DNA from: Lunularia cruciata
Lineage: Eukaryota > Streptophyta > Marchantiopsida > Lunulariales > Lunulariaceae
NCBI GenBank assembly: GCA_948567375.1
Contig: OX419761.1
Location: forward strand, 15,998,501 to 16,062,500
Length of the DNA stretch: 64,000 nucleotides
Direction of reading: 5' to 3'
A program made the position numbers and the translations under genes. The notes under the pieces were generated by a model. The model saw only the letters and a program-made list of their open reading frames with translations, had not been told where the DNA came from and searched no databases. Below, piece after piece: positions 40,891-51,572 of this stretch. Each line of letters starts with the position of its first letter. Positions within the stretch are counted from its first letter, which is position 1.

Positions 40891-43030
40891 CTGTGTTTTC
40901 CCATTAATCCAACTTGGAGCTACTTGTCAGCACCGCTACTTCTACTTCTGGGTTATATGAACAGCTGTCACTCTCGGCAGAGGTGCTCTTTCAGTAAGAG
41001 AAAAAGAGATGCGATATTTGGAGATATTATCGCACGATTCCTGCATTTCTTCGCGGTTCAAAATACCATAATCCGAAAAGAATGGAACTTAGCAATATTA
41101 AGTATAATAATCAGGACAGCATGCAGTTATTAAACCACGCAGGATATCATGCATTTGTGAAACAGAGCTAAATTAGACATGCTTCCAGCAAGCCTTTGGA
41201 GGCCCCTCACGCAACCAAATTTTTGTTTATGAGATTCTTTGATCAATTGCATAAATTATTTCTCTTGCGGGTAACAGCGTTGCGCAACCCCGCAATAAGG
41301 TTTAGCATAAACTGGTTCATGAGCCCTGGAAATAAACTATATGTAAATAGAGTCAAGGAAAGGGCACCACCGTATTCATGTTGTGAGAGGGGAGTGAGTT
41401 TTGCGCCTTTTTTGTACCTTCTTCGTAAAACATCGTGAGATCTCAAACTTTTATAAACCCAAATTGTAAGAATATATACATCTTTGGTGTATGTACATCT
41501 TTCTGGCAATAAAATAGATCAAAGTCCTAAAGGATGTTGCTTTAATCTTCTTGCTTGAAAGATTAAGCCAAAACCACTAAGTTTGTTTTAGAACAGATAA
41601 TAATCCAAAAATAGCATTCAAAAATGGCAATGAAATATAATTTAATATCTATACACCTGTACAAATAAAAACCGTTAACTGCAACAAAACTGCAACTCCG
41701 AAACTATGCATCTTTATACCGCTTATGGAGTAACTAAAGACTCAATAGGTTTTGCATTAACCTTCCATGGAGTGGATTACCTCTTATGTTTTATCCTTTT
41801 GCGTTTTGACATGTCTTCCCGTCCTTTTTATTATCATGCGCGGTTGCCTTGTTCCTTGAAGAGGATTAACCCAAAACCATTTAAGGTATTGAAACCTATC
41901 TTTAGGTCATGAATCATTTAAAGAATAGATATTAACATAAATAATTAAAATAGAAAAATAAATTTAGAATAGAAATAGGAAAAAAATTTAAATAAGCTTG
42001 AACGGAAAAAAAATAAAACAAGTTTTAATCTTTCACTATAATTTGGGATCTTTGATGTTTATAAAACCACCTTCAAATCACTAATAACTATGTGACCAAA
42101 ATCCATTACAAACCTTTTGAAGATAAATAAATACTTTAGAAAGCTCATCGCCCGAGAACGCTGCAAAGTGACCAACACTCTATCTAAGGTAAGAAGTGAG
42201 CACGGCTTAGGAGACTGCCATAGCTCCTCTCTCAATAAGCAGGCTCATAGCATAAGTAGGGCTAAAGTACACTGGTTAGAAAATAGGGCTAAAGTACATC
42301 TCATATCCAGCAAGTCTGTCAAGGTCCTTCACACTACCAGATTCTGTTTATAAAATTCTTTTTATCATTTGAGGAATTATCTCTCTCTTGCGTTAAAATG
42401 AGTTGCAGACAAGGAGATAAGCATAAACTATTGCATCATGAATCCTTGGAAACATAGGAAACATCCTAACAAAGGAAAACACCACCATATTCAAGTTGCA
42501 GGATGTGAGTGAGTCCGCGTATGTACATTGAGCCTTGAGCCTTGAGCGTATGTATTATCACAAAGAATATAAAAGTTGTGAAATTTTAAGCTGCTACCAA
42601 ACTTATTTCAAAACTTTCTCTCTGAATAGTGTGCAGACGCATCGTCCGCACAAAGCAGCGCGTGTGAAATATACAAACCAGGAGAATTGACATGTTAAGA
42701 ATCAGCGCAATACAAGGATCAAACTCTTTGAACCCATAGCTTCTAGTAACTTAAAGTAGTGTCACCTCAAATGAATACACAAGTTGATACTTCAGAATAA
42801 TGAATTTATGAACTTTAAATTACTCTGATTCCAACCAGCCCTATAGCTAGGCGTTTCTTAACAAGTGATAAAGCGGCTACTTCCCATCCTAATTTCGAGG
42901 AACAAATACATAAAAGAGAAGCTAACGTAATCATATACAAAGTTACAGTTTTATAATTTAGGGCAACAGACAGATTTCACCCAACAACCTCCGAAGATTA
43001 GTAACGTTGCCCGCAAAGTACCAGCGAGAT
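40891..43030 (+). repeat. Repeat R, copies b and c (partly overlapping, degenerate)
   Basis: 41220-41460 and 42350-43010 both contain R landmarks: GATTCTTT/TTATAAA, TCTCTCTTGCG, GAGTTGCAGACAAGGAGATAAGCATAAAC, CACCACCATATTCA(T/A)GTTG, ATGTTAAGAATCAGCGCAATACAAGG, ACAACCTCCGAAGA. 41785-41860 is a weak S copy. No protein-coding gene was identified. 42395-43030 is nearly the same as 45695-46336. Confidence 0.7.
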
Positions 43031-44270
43031 TTTCTCCGGTCTCAACCTGATTGGATGAAGAACATGATTATGAATTATTTCTTAGCAAGAGTTTGGTCAA
43101 TTTGGATGGGAGTTATGATCACGGATTATTTCATTAGAATAATTTATTCAATCTGTCTGAGTGCTGCATGTAATGCGGGCAAGGCATATACAATTGCATT
43201 GCAACCGACGTTGCGATCGATTCTCGTTAGCGGTCAAACGTCATACAGTGAAAACATATTAAACAATTATATGAAGAAATTCGAGCAAACAATATCATAT
43301 TGTGAAATTTCTCTAAAAATTAAGAGGATAAACTAGTGTTAAACTCAAGGAGAAAGAGACCGTAGAGAATAACAAGGAGGATGGGAAGATCTATCACACC
43401 TTGCAAAGACGTGAATATCTATATCGGGAGGAGGAATACGGGAGAGGAGAGGGAGGGAAGTAAGAGGGAAGATTTATATTTTTTTAGGGTTCTCTAGCAT
43501 ATAGTGAGTGAATAACCTATTCTGTTTGTATTTCAATTTTGGATCCATTGGTATTAGATTGAAGACCATGGAAAATTGAGTAGAGAGTCATGTAGATTGT
43601 TAGATTTCTGTAGGGTTTAGAGTGATTATTACACTTTGAGAGTGATAGGTATAGAATTTTCATTTTTAATTTGTTTGTTTTCATGATTAAGTTTTCACTG
43701 GAATTTAATTAAAAAAATTTAGATATGGAAATTGAAAGTTATGAGAATTTATAATTTTTAAGGTTTGGAGAGATTATATTTTCTTGTGTGAGAGGTGATG
43801 GTTTTGGAGTTATGGGGAGATATAGAGAGGGAGTATCATGTGTTACTATCTTTATTCTTGCGATAGCCATGGCTACACCTTCCCATGTGTGGTTGCCTAG
43901 AGCGGCTCATGATACACCATGCTTAGTGGATCCTTGATACTTTACCTTGCAAGGGATAAAGACCCATGTGTGAAAGATGCACAAGGATTATGATTGGACC
44001 ACTCGGGATGCCCACGTGAAGCGGTGACCACATCAATAGGAGTGACACTCGGGTTACACACACTTCTTCTATCCCTTTGTTGATAGTTCTAGGGATATTG
44101 ATCGAGTCATAGGAGTGGTTAGCTTCTCAAACGGATTGCATTTTGGGGTTATTTGAGACTAGTTTTCCATATCCTCGGCTATTAATAGGCTACATCGCTC
44201 ACTCCATGATGAGACTAGACAGGCTTTTTGCCTACCACTCGATTAATTGGCACATGATCCCTTGGACGAG
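43031..44270. other. No recognised gene
   Basis: A 109-codon frame at 43007-43336 has an aromatic-rich middle but no family signature. 43370-44270 is AT-rich and ends with GAGACTAGACAGGC...CCACTCGATTAATTGG just before a chromovirus LTR. It could be part of another LTR or host DNA. Confidence 0.35.
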
Positions 44271-44682
44271 TGTAACAATATGGAGTTTAGCAACGTAGTT
44301 AATAAAGTTAACAAAGTAGAAAAAAAAACCAAATTAGCCTAGAATATTCCAAAAGCATCTTAGAAGCTTCTTGGGAAGCTTCCCAACTAGTTAACTTGCG
44401 CCCCAAGTAGGTAGCTTCTAGAAGCTTCTAACTTGCTTAGCTTGCATGCCAAGTAGGCGACTTCTAGAAGGAAGTTTCTTGAGAAGCTTCTTGGTTAACT
44501 TGGCCTGCACTCTAGGAAAATGGCTCAAGGAAGCTTCTCGAGAAGTTTCTCAAGGGCCTTGTATGCTATCTATAAATACCAAAGTTGAAGCTCATGCTAG
44601 GCATTCTGAGTTTTCCCACATTCAAGTGTCCCAATGTGAACCTCCATTCTCATATTTCTCTCTTCGATTTTGGTCTTTTACA
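44271..44682 (+). repeat. 5' LTR of chromovirus family 1
   Basis: Starts TGTAACAATATGGAGTTTAG and ends CTTTTACA; about 412 bp with a TATAAATACC box near 44572. It is followed at once by the primer-binding site, so this is a 5' LTR. Confidence 0.92.
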
Positions 44683-44683
44683 T

Positions 44684-44695
44684 TGGTATTAGAGC
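44684..44695 (+). other. Primer-binding site (initiator tRNA-Met type)
   Basis: TGGTATTAGAGC is one base from the standard TGGTATCAGAGC complementary to the 3' end of initiator tRNA-Met. It lies 1 nt after the LTR. Confidence 0.88.
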
Positions 44696-45019
44696 AGAAA
44701 TGGGATAGATGGAATTTATAGACCACAAAATCCACTTCCACCAAACCATTAGGATTTGTGTGTCCAAGTACTACCCAAGCATAGTTTCATACAATTCATC
44801 ACCTCACACTTTGGACAAGATTTCCTATATATGTTCACCATATTTGAGGAACCCTTGGTACTTCTAGCGGTAACTTATGGAGAATGGTGGACGTGTTGTT
44901 TCTATGTGTTAATAAATTAGATAGATTAGGGGTGGTGTGATAAAGTAGCAACCATGGCGGCAATACCCGATGTTATCCTTTCTATGTAGTAACAAATTGA
45001 GCATCTTACTCAATCGTTG

Positions 45020-45690
45020 GATGAACGAGATCTTTGACAACAAGAGCATGAAGAGAGAGTACCAATTTGAGAAGGAGAAGATCGGATCAAATTCCCTAAA
45101 CCCAAGGTATTTGAAGGCAAGAATCTCCCGAGTGCAGTGGAGAATTTTATGTTTGACTGCAAATGTTATTTTGAAGCTACCAACCTGCAAGACGAGCGAA
45201 AATAGATTCTCTTGGCTTCTAGCCAATTGGATGGTGTGCAAAGCTATGGTGGAGATTCCGAGTGGAGCGAACTGAATGAAAAATTGTTGTACCAATCTTG
45301 ACATGGGTAAAATTCAAGAGCGCAATAATTAGTCTATTCTAAGCTATAAATACCACATGAGCGGCACAGGATAAGTTTACAGAGTTGAAATAGATTGGCT
45401 CTGTAAGAAGTTACATCACGTAGTTCCAAAACACCATCATGTAAATTCCATGTATATTGGAAGGTGAAGCTGTGGATTGATTTGTGAGGGGCTTGAAGGC
45501 AAAAACCAAATTAGAGGTAACTATGCGAGAGCCACAAAACTTGGAGGAAGCCATGCGGTTGACAGAACGTTTTGATTCCTTGGTGGTACCAACTTGATCT
45601 CGATCTCGACCTCGACCTCCATAGAGCCTACTAATACATTACACACGAGTGGATGAGCCAGCACCAATGGAGATTGATGCTATTCTCTCT
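45020..45690 (+). pseudogene. Chromovirus gag fragment
   Basis: A degenerate retrotransposon gag domain: KVFEGKNLPSAVENFMF, CYFEATNLQDERK, then after a frame change a WW-type stretch, and further on FRVERT...KFTELK...VRSYITYFQ...EGEAVD, FVRGLKAKTKLEVTMREP and EAMRLTERFDSL. Stops occur about every 30-40 codons. The fragment ends near 45690, where repeat R resumes, so the rest of the element is missing. It follows the 5' LTR and primer site of the family whose 3' ends lie elsewhere in the window. Confidence 0.85.
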
Positions 45691-45694
45691 TGAG

Positions 45695-47006
45695 AAAAAA
45701 AGAGTTGCAAACAAGGAGATAAGCATGAACCATTGCATCATGAATCATTGGAAATATTGGAAACACCCAAACAAAGGAAAAACACCACCATATTCATGTT
45801 GCAATATGTGAGTGAGTCCGTATGTATCTTGAGCCGTTTCCCTCTCCCTGCTCATCACAACAATATAAAAATTGTGAGATTTTAAGTTGCTACCAAACTT
45901 ATTCCAAAACTTTCTCACTGAATGGTGTGCGCACGCATCGTCCGCACAAAGCAGCGCGTGTGAAATATTCAAATCAGGAGACTCGTACAAGCATACTCTA
46001 ATTGACATGTTAAGAATCAGCGCAATACAAGGATCAAACTCTTTGAACCCATAGCTTGTAGTCACCTCAAATGAATAGACAAGTTGATACTTCAGAATAA
46101 TGAATACATGAACTTTAAATGACTCTGATTCCAACCAGCTTTATAGATAGGCGTTTCTTAACAAGTGATAAAGCGGCTACTTCTCATCCTAATTTCGAGG
46201 AACAAACACATAGAAGAGAAGCTAACGTAATCATATACAAAGCTACAGTTTTGTGATTCAGGGCAACAGACAGATTTTACGCAACAACCTCCGAAGACTA
46301 GTAACGTTGCCCGCAAAGTAACAGCGAGATTTTCTCATACTCGTGAATAACTGACATGACGCAAGATTAAACGAGGGAATTAAATTAGGGTCAAACTCAT
46401 GGCTGCGATGGGTATATTTAAGAGAAAATGCGATATTTAATGATAGATCATAAAATACAGACGGCGTGGACCATTTTGCTCTCGATCGGAAATCCCCTTG
46501 AGGATAATGAATTTCCTGTGCAAACTCTCTTTAAATTCTCAAGAGGGTCATTTTCGTTTGTCTGTGAGATTTGTGAAACTCGCGAAATAACAAAATATGA
46601 TTCACCCCTAACGCGAGTTAAGTTGTATTTAGGGACTTTGCGGATAACGTTACTAACGTCGCCCGCAAGGTGTTTCCAAGGAAACACCTTGTGGGCAACT
46701 TGGTTTTATTTATTCGTGGACGACTTTTCTGACCCGTAGAGCATACCTGCGAAACCGCACTCTTCTCCCCGGCCGGCTATGGTGGTCCTTCGAACTTGGT
46801 TCGCTCTTATCCAGGTCGTTGTGTTCCGCCGTCCATGTGCATGTCACGCGTGCAATAGCTAATTCCCATGCGTCAACACGACAAAAACTGGCAGAGCCAC
46901 TTAGAGATTGTACCGGGATGACAATGATGGACGCTACTCCATCCGTTTCGCTGATCCTCATCCTCTTCAGCGAGCAGACCTTGGAAACAACAACTATGAT
47001 TGGATA
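45695..47006 (+). repeat. Repeat R, copy d
   Basis: 45695-46336 duplicates 42395-43030 closely. 46740-47000 (CTCTTCTCCCCGGCCGGCTATGG, CTTGGTTCGCTCTTATCC, GTGCATGTCACGCGTGCAATAGC, CTGATCCTCATCCTCTTC) parallels the block just upstream of the HNL gene at 10610-10830. A hairpin GTTTCCAAGGAAAC lies near 46673. Confidence 0.72.
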
Positions 47007-47030
47007 TTGGATGTGATTAATCACATCCAA
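47007..47030. other. 24-bp perfect palindrome at the left edge of segment A
   Basis: TTGGATGTGATT followed by its exact reverse complement AATCACATCCAA. The identical palindrome at 57825-57848 is the breakpoint between the gypsy gag and segment A'. A decayed relative (TTTGATTAATTACATTCAA) sits near 60099. Confidence 0.97.
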
Positions 47031-48289
47031 TTTGCATCTTAAAATTGAAGTCCAATATGAACCTTATGGATTTCGGATACAAGAAAATCCAATTCAAGTA
47101 CATCCGCAATGCTCTATGTTCTCAATTCAACAATGAAGACAATAAGCTCCATATTGATGATACAAGGGTACCAGAAGAAAAGAAAAGGAAAATAATGGAT
47201 AATGGTCCCCTTCGCTTCTTGCGGGTGCTGAGCTCCGAGTAGTTAAGGATGTTTGTAGGTGGGCTTTCGGCGTTTACGCTTGCCTCTCCAGTTCTTCTTC
47301 TTTACTTTGGCCTCTGGCCACCAACGTTTTAGCTTTATTGGCTTCTCACTACTATAAGGGTCTTCGGGCTCCGTCCCACTAGTAAAAAGTACTTTAGATA
47401 AACGTTCTTAAATATCTTAAATGAACTTCTTAAATATCTTAAATATCATGAGTATCAATGTATGTATTCAAAAAGCGTATATCGGATTCATCTTAAATTC
47501 ACTATTTACAATTGCTTTTACAGAAAAATATATCATTAAATTTGTGGTGTTTGCATGAAACATAATCTAGCTTCATTTTACGGCGTAAAGTATCAAAGCA
47601 CCGAATTGAATATTTATGAACTGTTTCGCGTTTGAACATGTATGTGACGGTTGGTGTATCTAGTATTCCGGAAAAGTATATTCAACTAAATATAAATGTT
47701 CATGTAAGATATTATTTTTCAGCTCAAATTTAAATTCCAGAGATAATTATGTGCCATTTAGCTAATACTGCCCTAAAGGAAAAAATTATTCACATCTAGC
47801 ATTTTGAAGGATGAAACTGTTCATTATCTGCTTTTCGTTCATGGACTGCTTTTCGTTCTGCCTCCGCTGTGGAATGAACCCGGGAACAGGGGAGCACACT
47901 ATCAAAGAAGAACCTAAGGCCAATATGATTGTGTATCCTCTGGTCTTTCTCTTTCCTCATCTAATTCCTTAGTTCAATTCTCTTATTCGATGTAGTTATA
48001 TGAACCATATGACAAATTCTTCTTTCTCTTCGGAATCACACTTTTATGCTAGCAGGACATCATGCATCTTAAAAATAGGGCTAAACTACACACGATATCC
48101 AGCAATCCGGTCGAGGCTCTTCACTACCAGATTCTGTTTATAAACTTCTTAATATTAACTGAAAGAGTACTTCTCTCTCACGATAAAAAGGAGTTGTGAA
48201 ACAAGGAGATAAACATTAACTATTGAATCATGATTCCCTGGAATCTACAAATATATAACATCCACACAAGTAAAAAGCACCCTCATATT

Positions 48290-48425
48290 CATGTGACATC
48301 TCTCATATAGACTCTATTGGGGCTGAGCCCCATTTTACCTTGTTCATCTCTCCCTTGTGAGGGCTTGATGGGGGTCTTCCCATCCTTTATTTTTCTTTCC
48401 CTACGCGGTCGTCCTTCATGTATTC
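48290..48425 (+). repeat. Short element S inside segment A
   Basis: GACTCTATTGGGGCTGAGCCCCATTTTACC, then CTTGTGAGGGCTTGATGGGG, TCTTCCCATCC and CTACGCGGTCGTCC. It shares its position with the S copy at 59113-59240 in A', so it predates the duplication. Flanking copies of ATATTCATG suggest a 9-bp target duplication. Confidence 0.88.
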
Positions 48426-48767
48426 ATGTTGTGAGAAGTGAGTGGGCCACCGAACTGCTGTCCAAAGCGTTCTCATTGACTTCGGTGTCCTTCGAATATA
48501 GCAGCGGTTGAAATATATCAACCTTAGAGGCTTTACATGCTTACTTTATGTGACACGTTGAAGATCAACCGAGTACAAGGATAAGACTCTTTGAATCCAT
48601 AACTTCTAGTAACTTAAAAAAGTACAATCACTTCAAATGAATAGACAAGAGACATTTCACAACTAATGATATGTAAACTTAAAATAACAATGATTCCCTG
48701 ACCAGCTTTATAGATAGGTTTTCTCCTAAGAAGTGATAAAGCCTATTACAGTGGGGCTACCTACCAT

Positions 48768-48864
48768 GGGGCTTAGCCCCATCTTACCTTTTTTGTCTCT
48801 CTCTTGTACGGCTTGATGGGGTCTTCCCATCCTTCATTTTTCCTACGCGGTCGCCTTTTTTTTC
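48768..48864 (+). repeat. Short element S, copy present in A but absent from A'
   Basis: A 97-bp insertion beginning GGGGCTTAGCCCC and ending GCGGTCGCCTTTTTTTTC, flanked by CCTACCAT at 48760-48767 and 48865-48872. The matching place in A' (59655-59662) has a single CCTACCAT and no insertion. Confidence 0.96.
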
Positions 48865-49701
48865 CCTACCATTCTAAGTTCGAGGAACAGACACACAGAA
48901 AAGAGAAGCAAACGTAATCACAGACAAAGCTACAGTTTTGTAGCTCAGGGCTACAAACAGTGCTGCCCAACAACCTCCGAAGACTAGTGGTGCCACTTGC
49001 TGTTGGAAGACTTTTTATACAGGAGAGCGCACATGCGAAGCGGTGCTCTTTTCCTCAGCCGGCAATGCCTTCCGCGCAATAGCGAATTTCGTGGTGTGAA
49101 CACGGAAAGGACTTGCAAAGTTATTTACCGTTGGGGCTTAATTCCCCCTTGAAGTTAAGTTTTTGTTGGCTTGACGTGGTGTTCTCACCCTTCTTACCTT
49201 GCTAACTTTTATATTTATTTAATTTATATTCAATCATATCTCTAGTAACACTTCCAAGTTCTGGTCAAGTATTTGGGTCACCGTGTTCACAATAAGACAA
49301 CACTCAAGAAAAGAACTCTCCACATCGGAATACCCTCGTCTACGTTCCTCAGGTTCCCACGTGTAAGTTCTGTGGTGACTACCCATTGATTTGTTATCTC
49401 TACTGTACTTCGAAGAACCGCATAGCATACAGTGGTAAGAAATCCCTCGAGTTAATCGCTGAAATTCCGACCTGAGATTGAGAGGTCACATTACGTTGAA
49501 CAAAGTGACCCACTAAGGTTTCTTTAAAACATTACAATATGCTGCAAAAGTACAGTGAAGAGTGGAAAACCTCTTCACTGAACACCATGCTTAGAGAACT
49601 GAAGGCGGGCAATCTTAAGAAGGTGGAGAAGATATGACTGCTGATACGAAATCCTGGGGAAACTAGACAGTAATAAACTTTAGTAAACAGGTAGACACAA
49701 T

Positions 49702-50105
49702 TGTTAGAAAATACAGTCCCAAGGGACCTCTCGCAATAGCACATCATAAGGCCCATTAAACATAAATCAGAGGACTAACAGGAAATAACGTGGTTCACTC
49801 CCTGTCCCAGAAGCTACCTCCACGGCTGAAACAGGCTCACACCAGCCTTCGAACCTCTATTTCCATTGTACATATGTATATATATACAAACACAGGGATA
49901 GTCACTCTGTCATCTGTCTAAACTCCTGAATATAGACCTGCGTGACTTCATGAGTATTGACCACTCAAGATATCTAGTCACTTTAATACTCAACCTTAGA
50001 AGTGACTGAATATATATCCGCATGATACAGCAAGGAGTTTCCATCAGTCAAGTTTTGCTCTTGCTCTTGATCAGGCAAGTCACTTATAACAAGCCAAACA
50101 TAACA
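49702..50105 (-). repeat. Ty1/copia LTR (3' LTR, minus orientation)
   Basis: 404 bp with TGTTA...TAACA ends (TGTTAGAAAATACAG at left, GCCAAACATAACA at right). Read on the minus strand it follows the copia RNase H end and a purine-rich AAAGGTGGAGTT tract. Segment A breaks off exactly at its left end. Confidence 0.88.
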
Positions 50106-50134
50106 AACTCCACCTTTCGCTTGTATCCACCTTA

Positions 50135-50739
50135 TCATCCCAAAGAGCAACATTGAACGTTAAGCAAGTTCATGCATAACTTGAACTTCTCAACAGGAAT
50201 AGGTTTAGTCAACATATCAGCTGCGTTTACCTCTGTGCCAATCTTTTGCAAATTGATTTCACCATTTGTCACAGCTTCCCTGATAAAATGGTGTCTCACA
50301 TCAATATGCTTTGTCATTGAATGATATACTTGATTCTTTGCCAAGTGAATAGCACTTTGGCTATCACAAAAGAGTGTGGACTTCACATTAGGGAGTCCTA
50401 TATCCTTGGCTCATCTTTGTAGCCATATTGCCTCCTTGGCAGCCTCAGTTGTTGCCATATATTCTGCCTCTGTAGTAGAAAGAGCAATAGTAGATTTGAG
50501 AGTAGACTTCCAACTTACTGCACCACCAACAAGTGTAAAAGCAAATCCTATTGTAGACCTTCTCTTATCCAAGTCTCCGGCAAAATCAGAATCTACGTAC
50601 CCTGTAATTCCTCCTTCTTGTTCCTTCTCCACATCAAACTTAATGCCAATATTTATAGTCCCTTTCAAGTAACGAAGTATCTACTTCACAACTTCCCAAT
50701 GTTGTTTCCCCAAATTTGCCATGTATCTACTCACCATGC
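50135..50739 (-). pseudogene. Ty1/copia RNase H fragment
   Basis: The C-terminal end of a copia polyprotein on the minus strand: RYMANLGKQHWEVVK, YLKGTINIGIKF, ITGYVDSDFAGDLDKRRS, SWKSTLKSTIALSTTEAEYM, then CDSQSAIHLAKNQVYHSMTKHIDVRHHFIRE and NAADMLTKPIP. The SDFAGD and CDSQSA acidic motifs are present. Two in-frame stops interrupt it (after HWEVVK and after IWLQR), so it is non-functional. Everything upstream of RYMANL is missing because the gypsy LTR begins at 50740. Confidence 0.93.
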
Positions 50740-51401
50740 TGTCGTGCGTATATACATCGCTACACAACATACATCGCTGTCAACATCATACACTATAAAA
50801 GCACAACTCACACATAAGTCATACATAGACTCTAAAGTGCCACAATAATCAGATTGCTTAACACTTTCAACTCAACTCAACTCAGATCAGTACTTGATCT
50901 GTCACTCTATAAACTGCCAACAACTGGGCACTGATTATAGTCAAGCCACACCCACTCAAGCATAGAGAATCCAGGTGACGCTCGCCGGCCTCTGTCCACC
51001 ATAGCCAGGAACTCGAAGGCTCAACATCAGAGAAGTGAGCTCTCTGGAGCTCACTTCGAAACTATACCCCCTGGACTCGAGCTAGCCCTGAAACCCTAAC
51101 GGTCCCGCTGACGGCACACTCGACGGTGCAAACGGTGCAAAGTGACGGTGGGCCCCACCGTGAAGTCAGTACCCCGAACACGAAATCTAACCATCGGAAA
51201 GTAGTCCCTTAGAAACTGCTAGAATAACTCTAACTACCATCACTGGAACTCTAGTGTCCGAGCATCTAGATGCGGAACTACAAATGGCGTGACAACTGTC
51301 GTGCGTATATACATCGCTACACAACATACATCGCTGTCAACATCATACACTATAAAAGCAAAACTCACACATAAGTCATACATAGACTCTAAAGTGCCAC
51401 A
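50740..51401 (-). repeat. 3' LTR of the methyltransferase-bearing gypsy element
   Basis: 662 bp with TG...CA ends on the plus strand (TGTCGTGCG...GTGCCACA). It is bounded on the left by interrupted copia coding sequence and on the right by a polypurine tract. Its first and last 105 bp (50740-50844, 51297-51401) are near-identical direct repeats, each with a plus-strand ACTATAAAAGC. A hairpin GAAGTGAGCTC/GAGCTCACTTC lies at 51032-51057. It could also be read as a mini-element with 105-bp LTRs. No second LTR is in the window for proof. Confidence 0.65.
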
Positions 51402-51415
51402 ATCCCCCCCCCCTA
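51402..51415 (-). other. Polypurine tract of the gypsy element
   Basis: AATCCCCCCCCCCT-like run on the plus strand, read as AGGGGGGGGGATT on the minus strand, directly before the LTR start TGTGGCAC. This is the expected place for plus-strand priming. Confidence 0.75.
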
Positions 51416-51572
51416 GCTGGCGGTTAGGTCCCTCTAACTCCAGATAGCCATCTACTCTAAGTATATGGTATACCCTCTAATGGGCAAAGATCAGGAGGCC
51501 GGGTGCTATGGAGCCCCATCGTTAGTCGCCTGTCTGCAATCTATACCATATAAAGAATGAACTAGCTATAGG

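Larger units (their letters stand above)
47007..49701 (+). repeat. Segment A: duplicated segment, left copy
   Basis: About 2.7 kb, highly similar to 57825-61258. It starts with a 24-bp perfect palindrome and continues through R sequence. Compared with A' it has an extra S copy at 48768-48864, lacks about 70 bp near 48450 and lacks about 800 bp at 49195. It ends where a copia LTR starts. A 65-codon frame at 47045-47242 is present in both copies but has no recognised domain. Confidence 0.92.

Noticed and set aside
43007-43336. 109-codon frame that could be a small membrane protein
   Set aside because: It begins in repeat R sequence and has no recognisable family or repeat-independent support.
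47045-47242. 65-codon frame conserved between segments A and A'
   Set aside because: Conservation simply reflects the recent duplication; the older copy at 60.1 kb does not keep the frame and no domain is recognised.
48768-48864. Element S as an hAT-type MITE because of its 8-bp target duplication
   Set aside because: It lacks terminal inverted repeats, ends in a T-run on one side only, and other copies show different duplication lengths.
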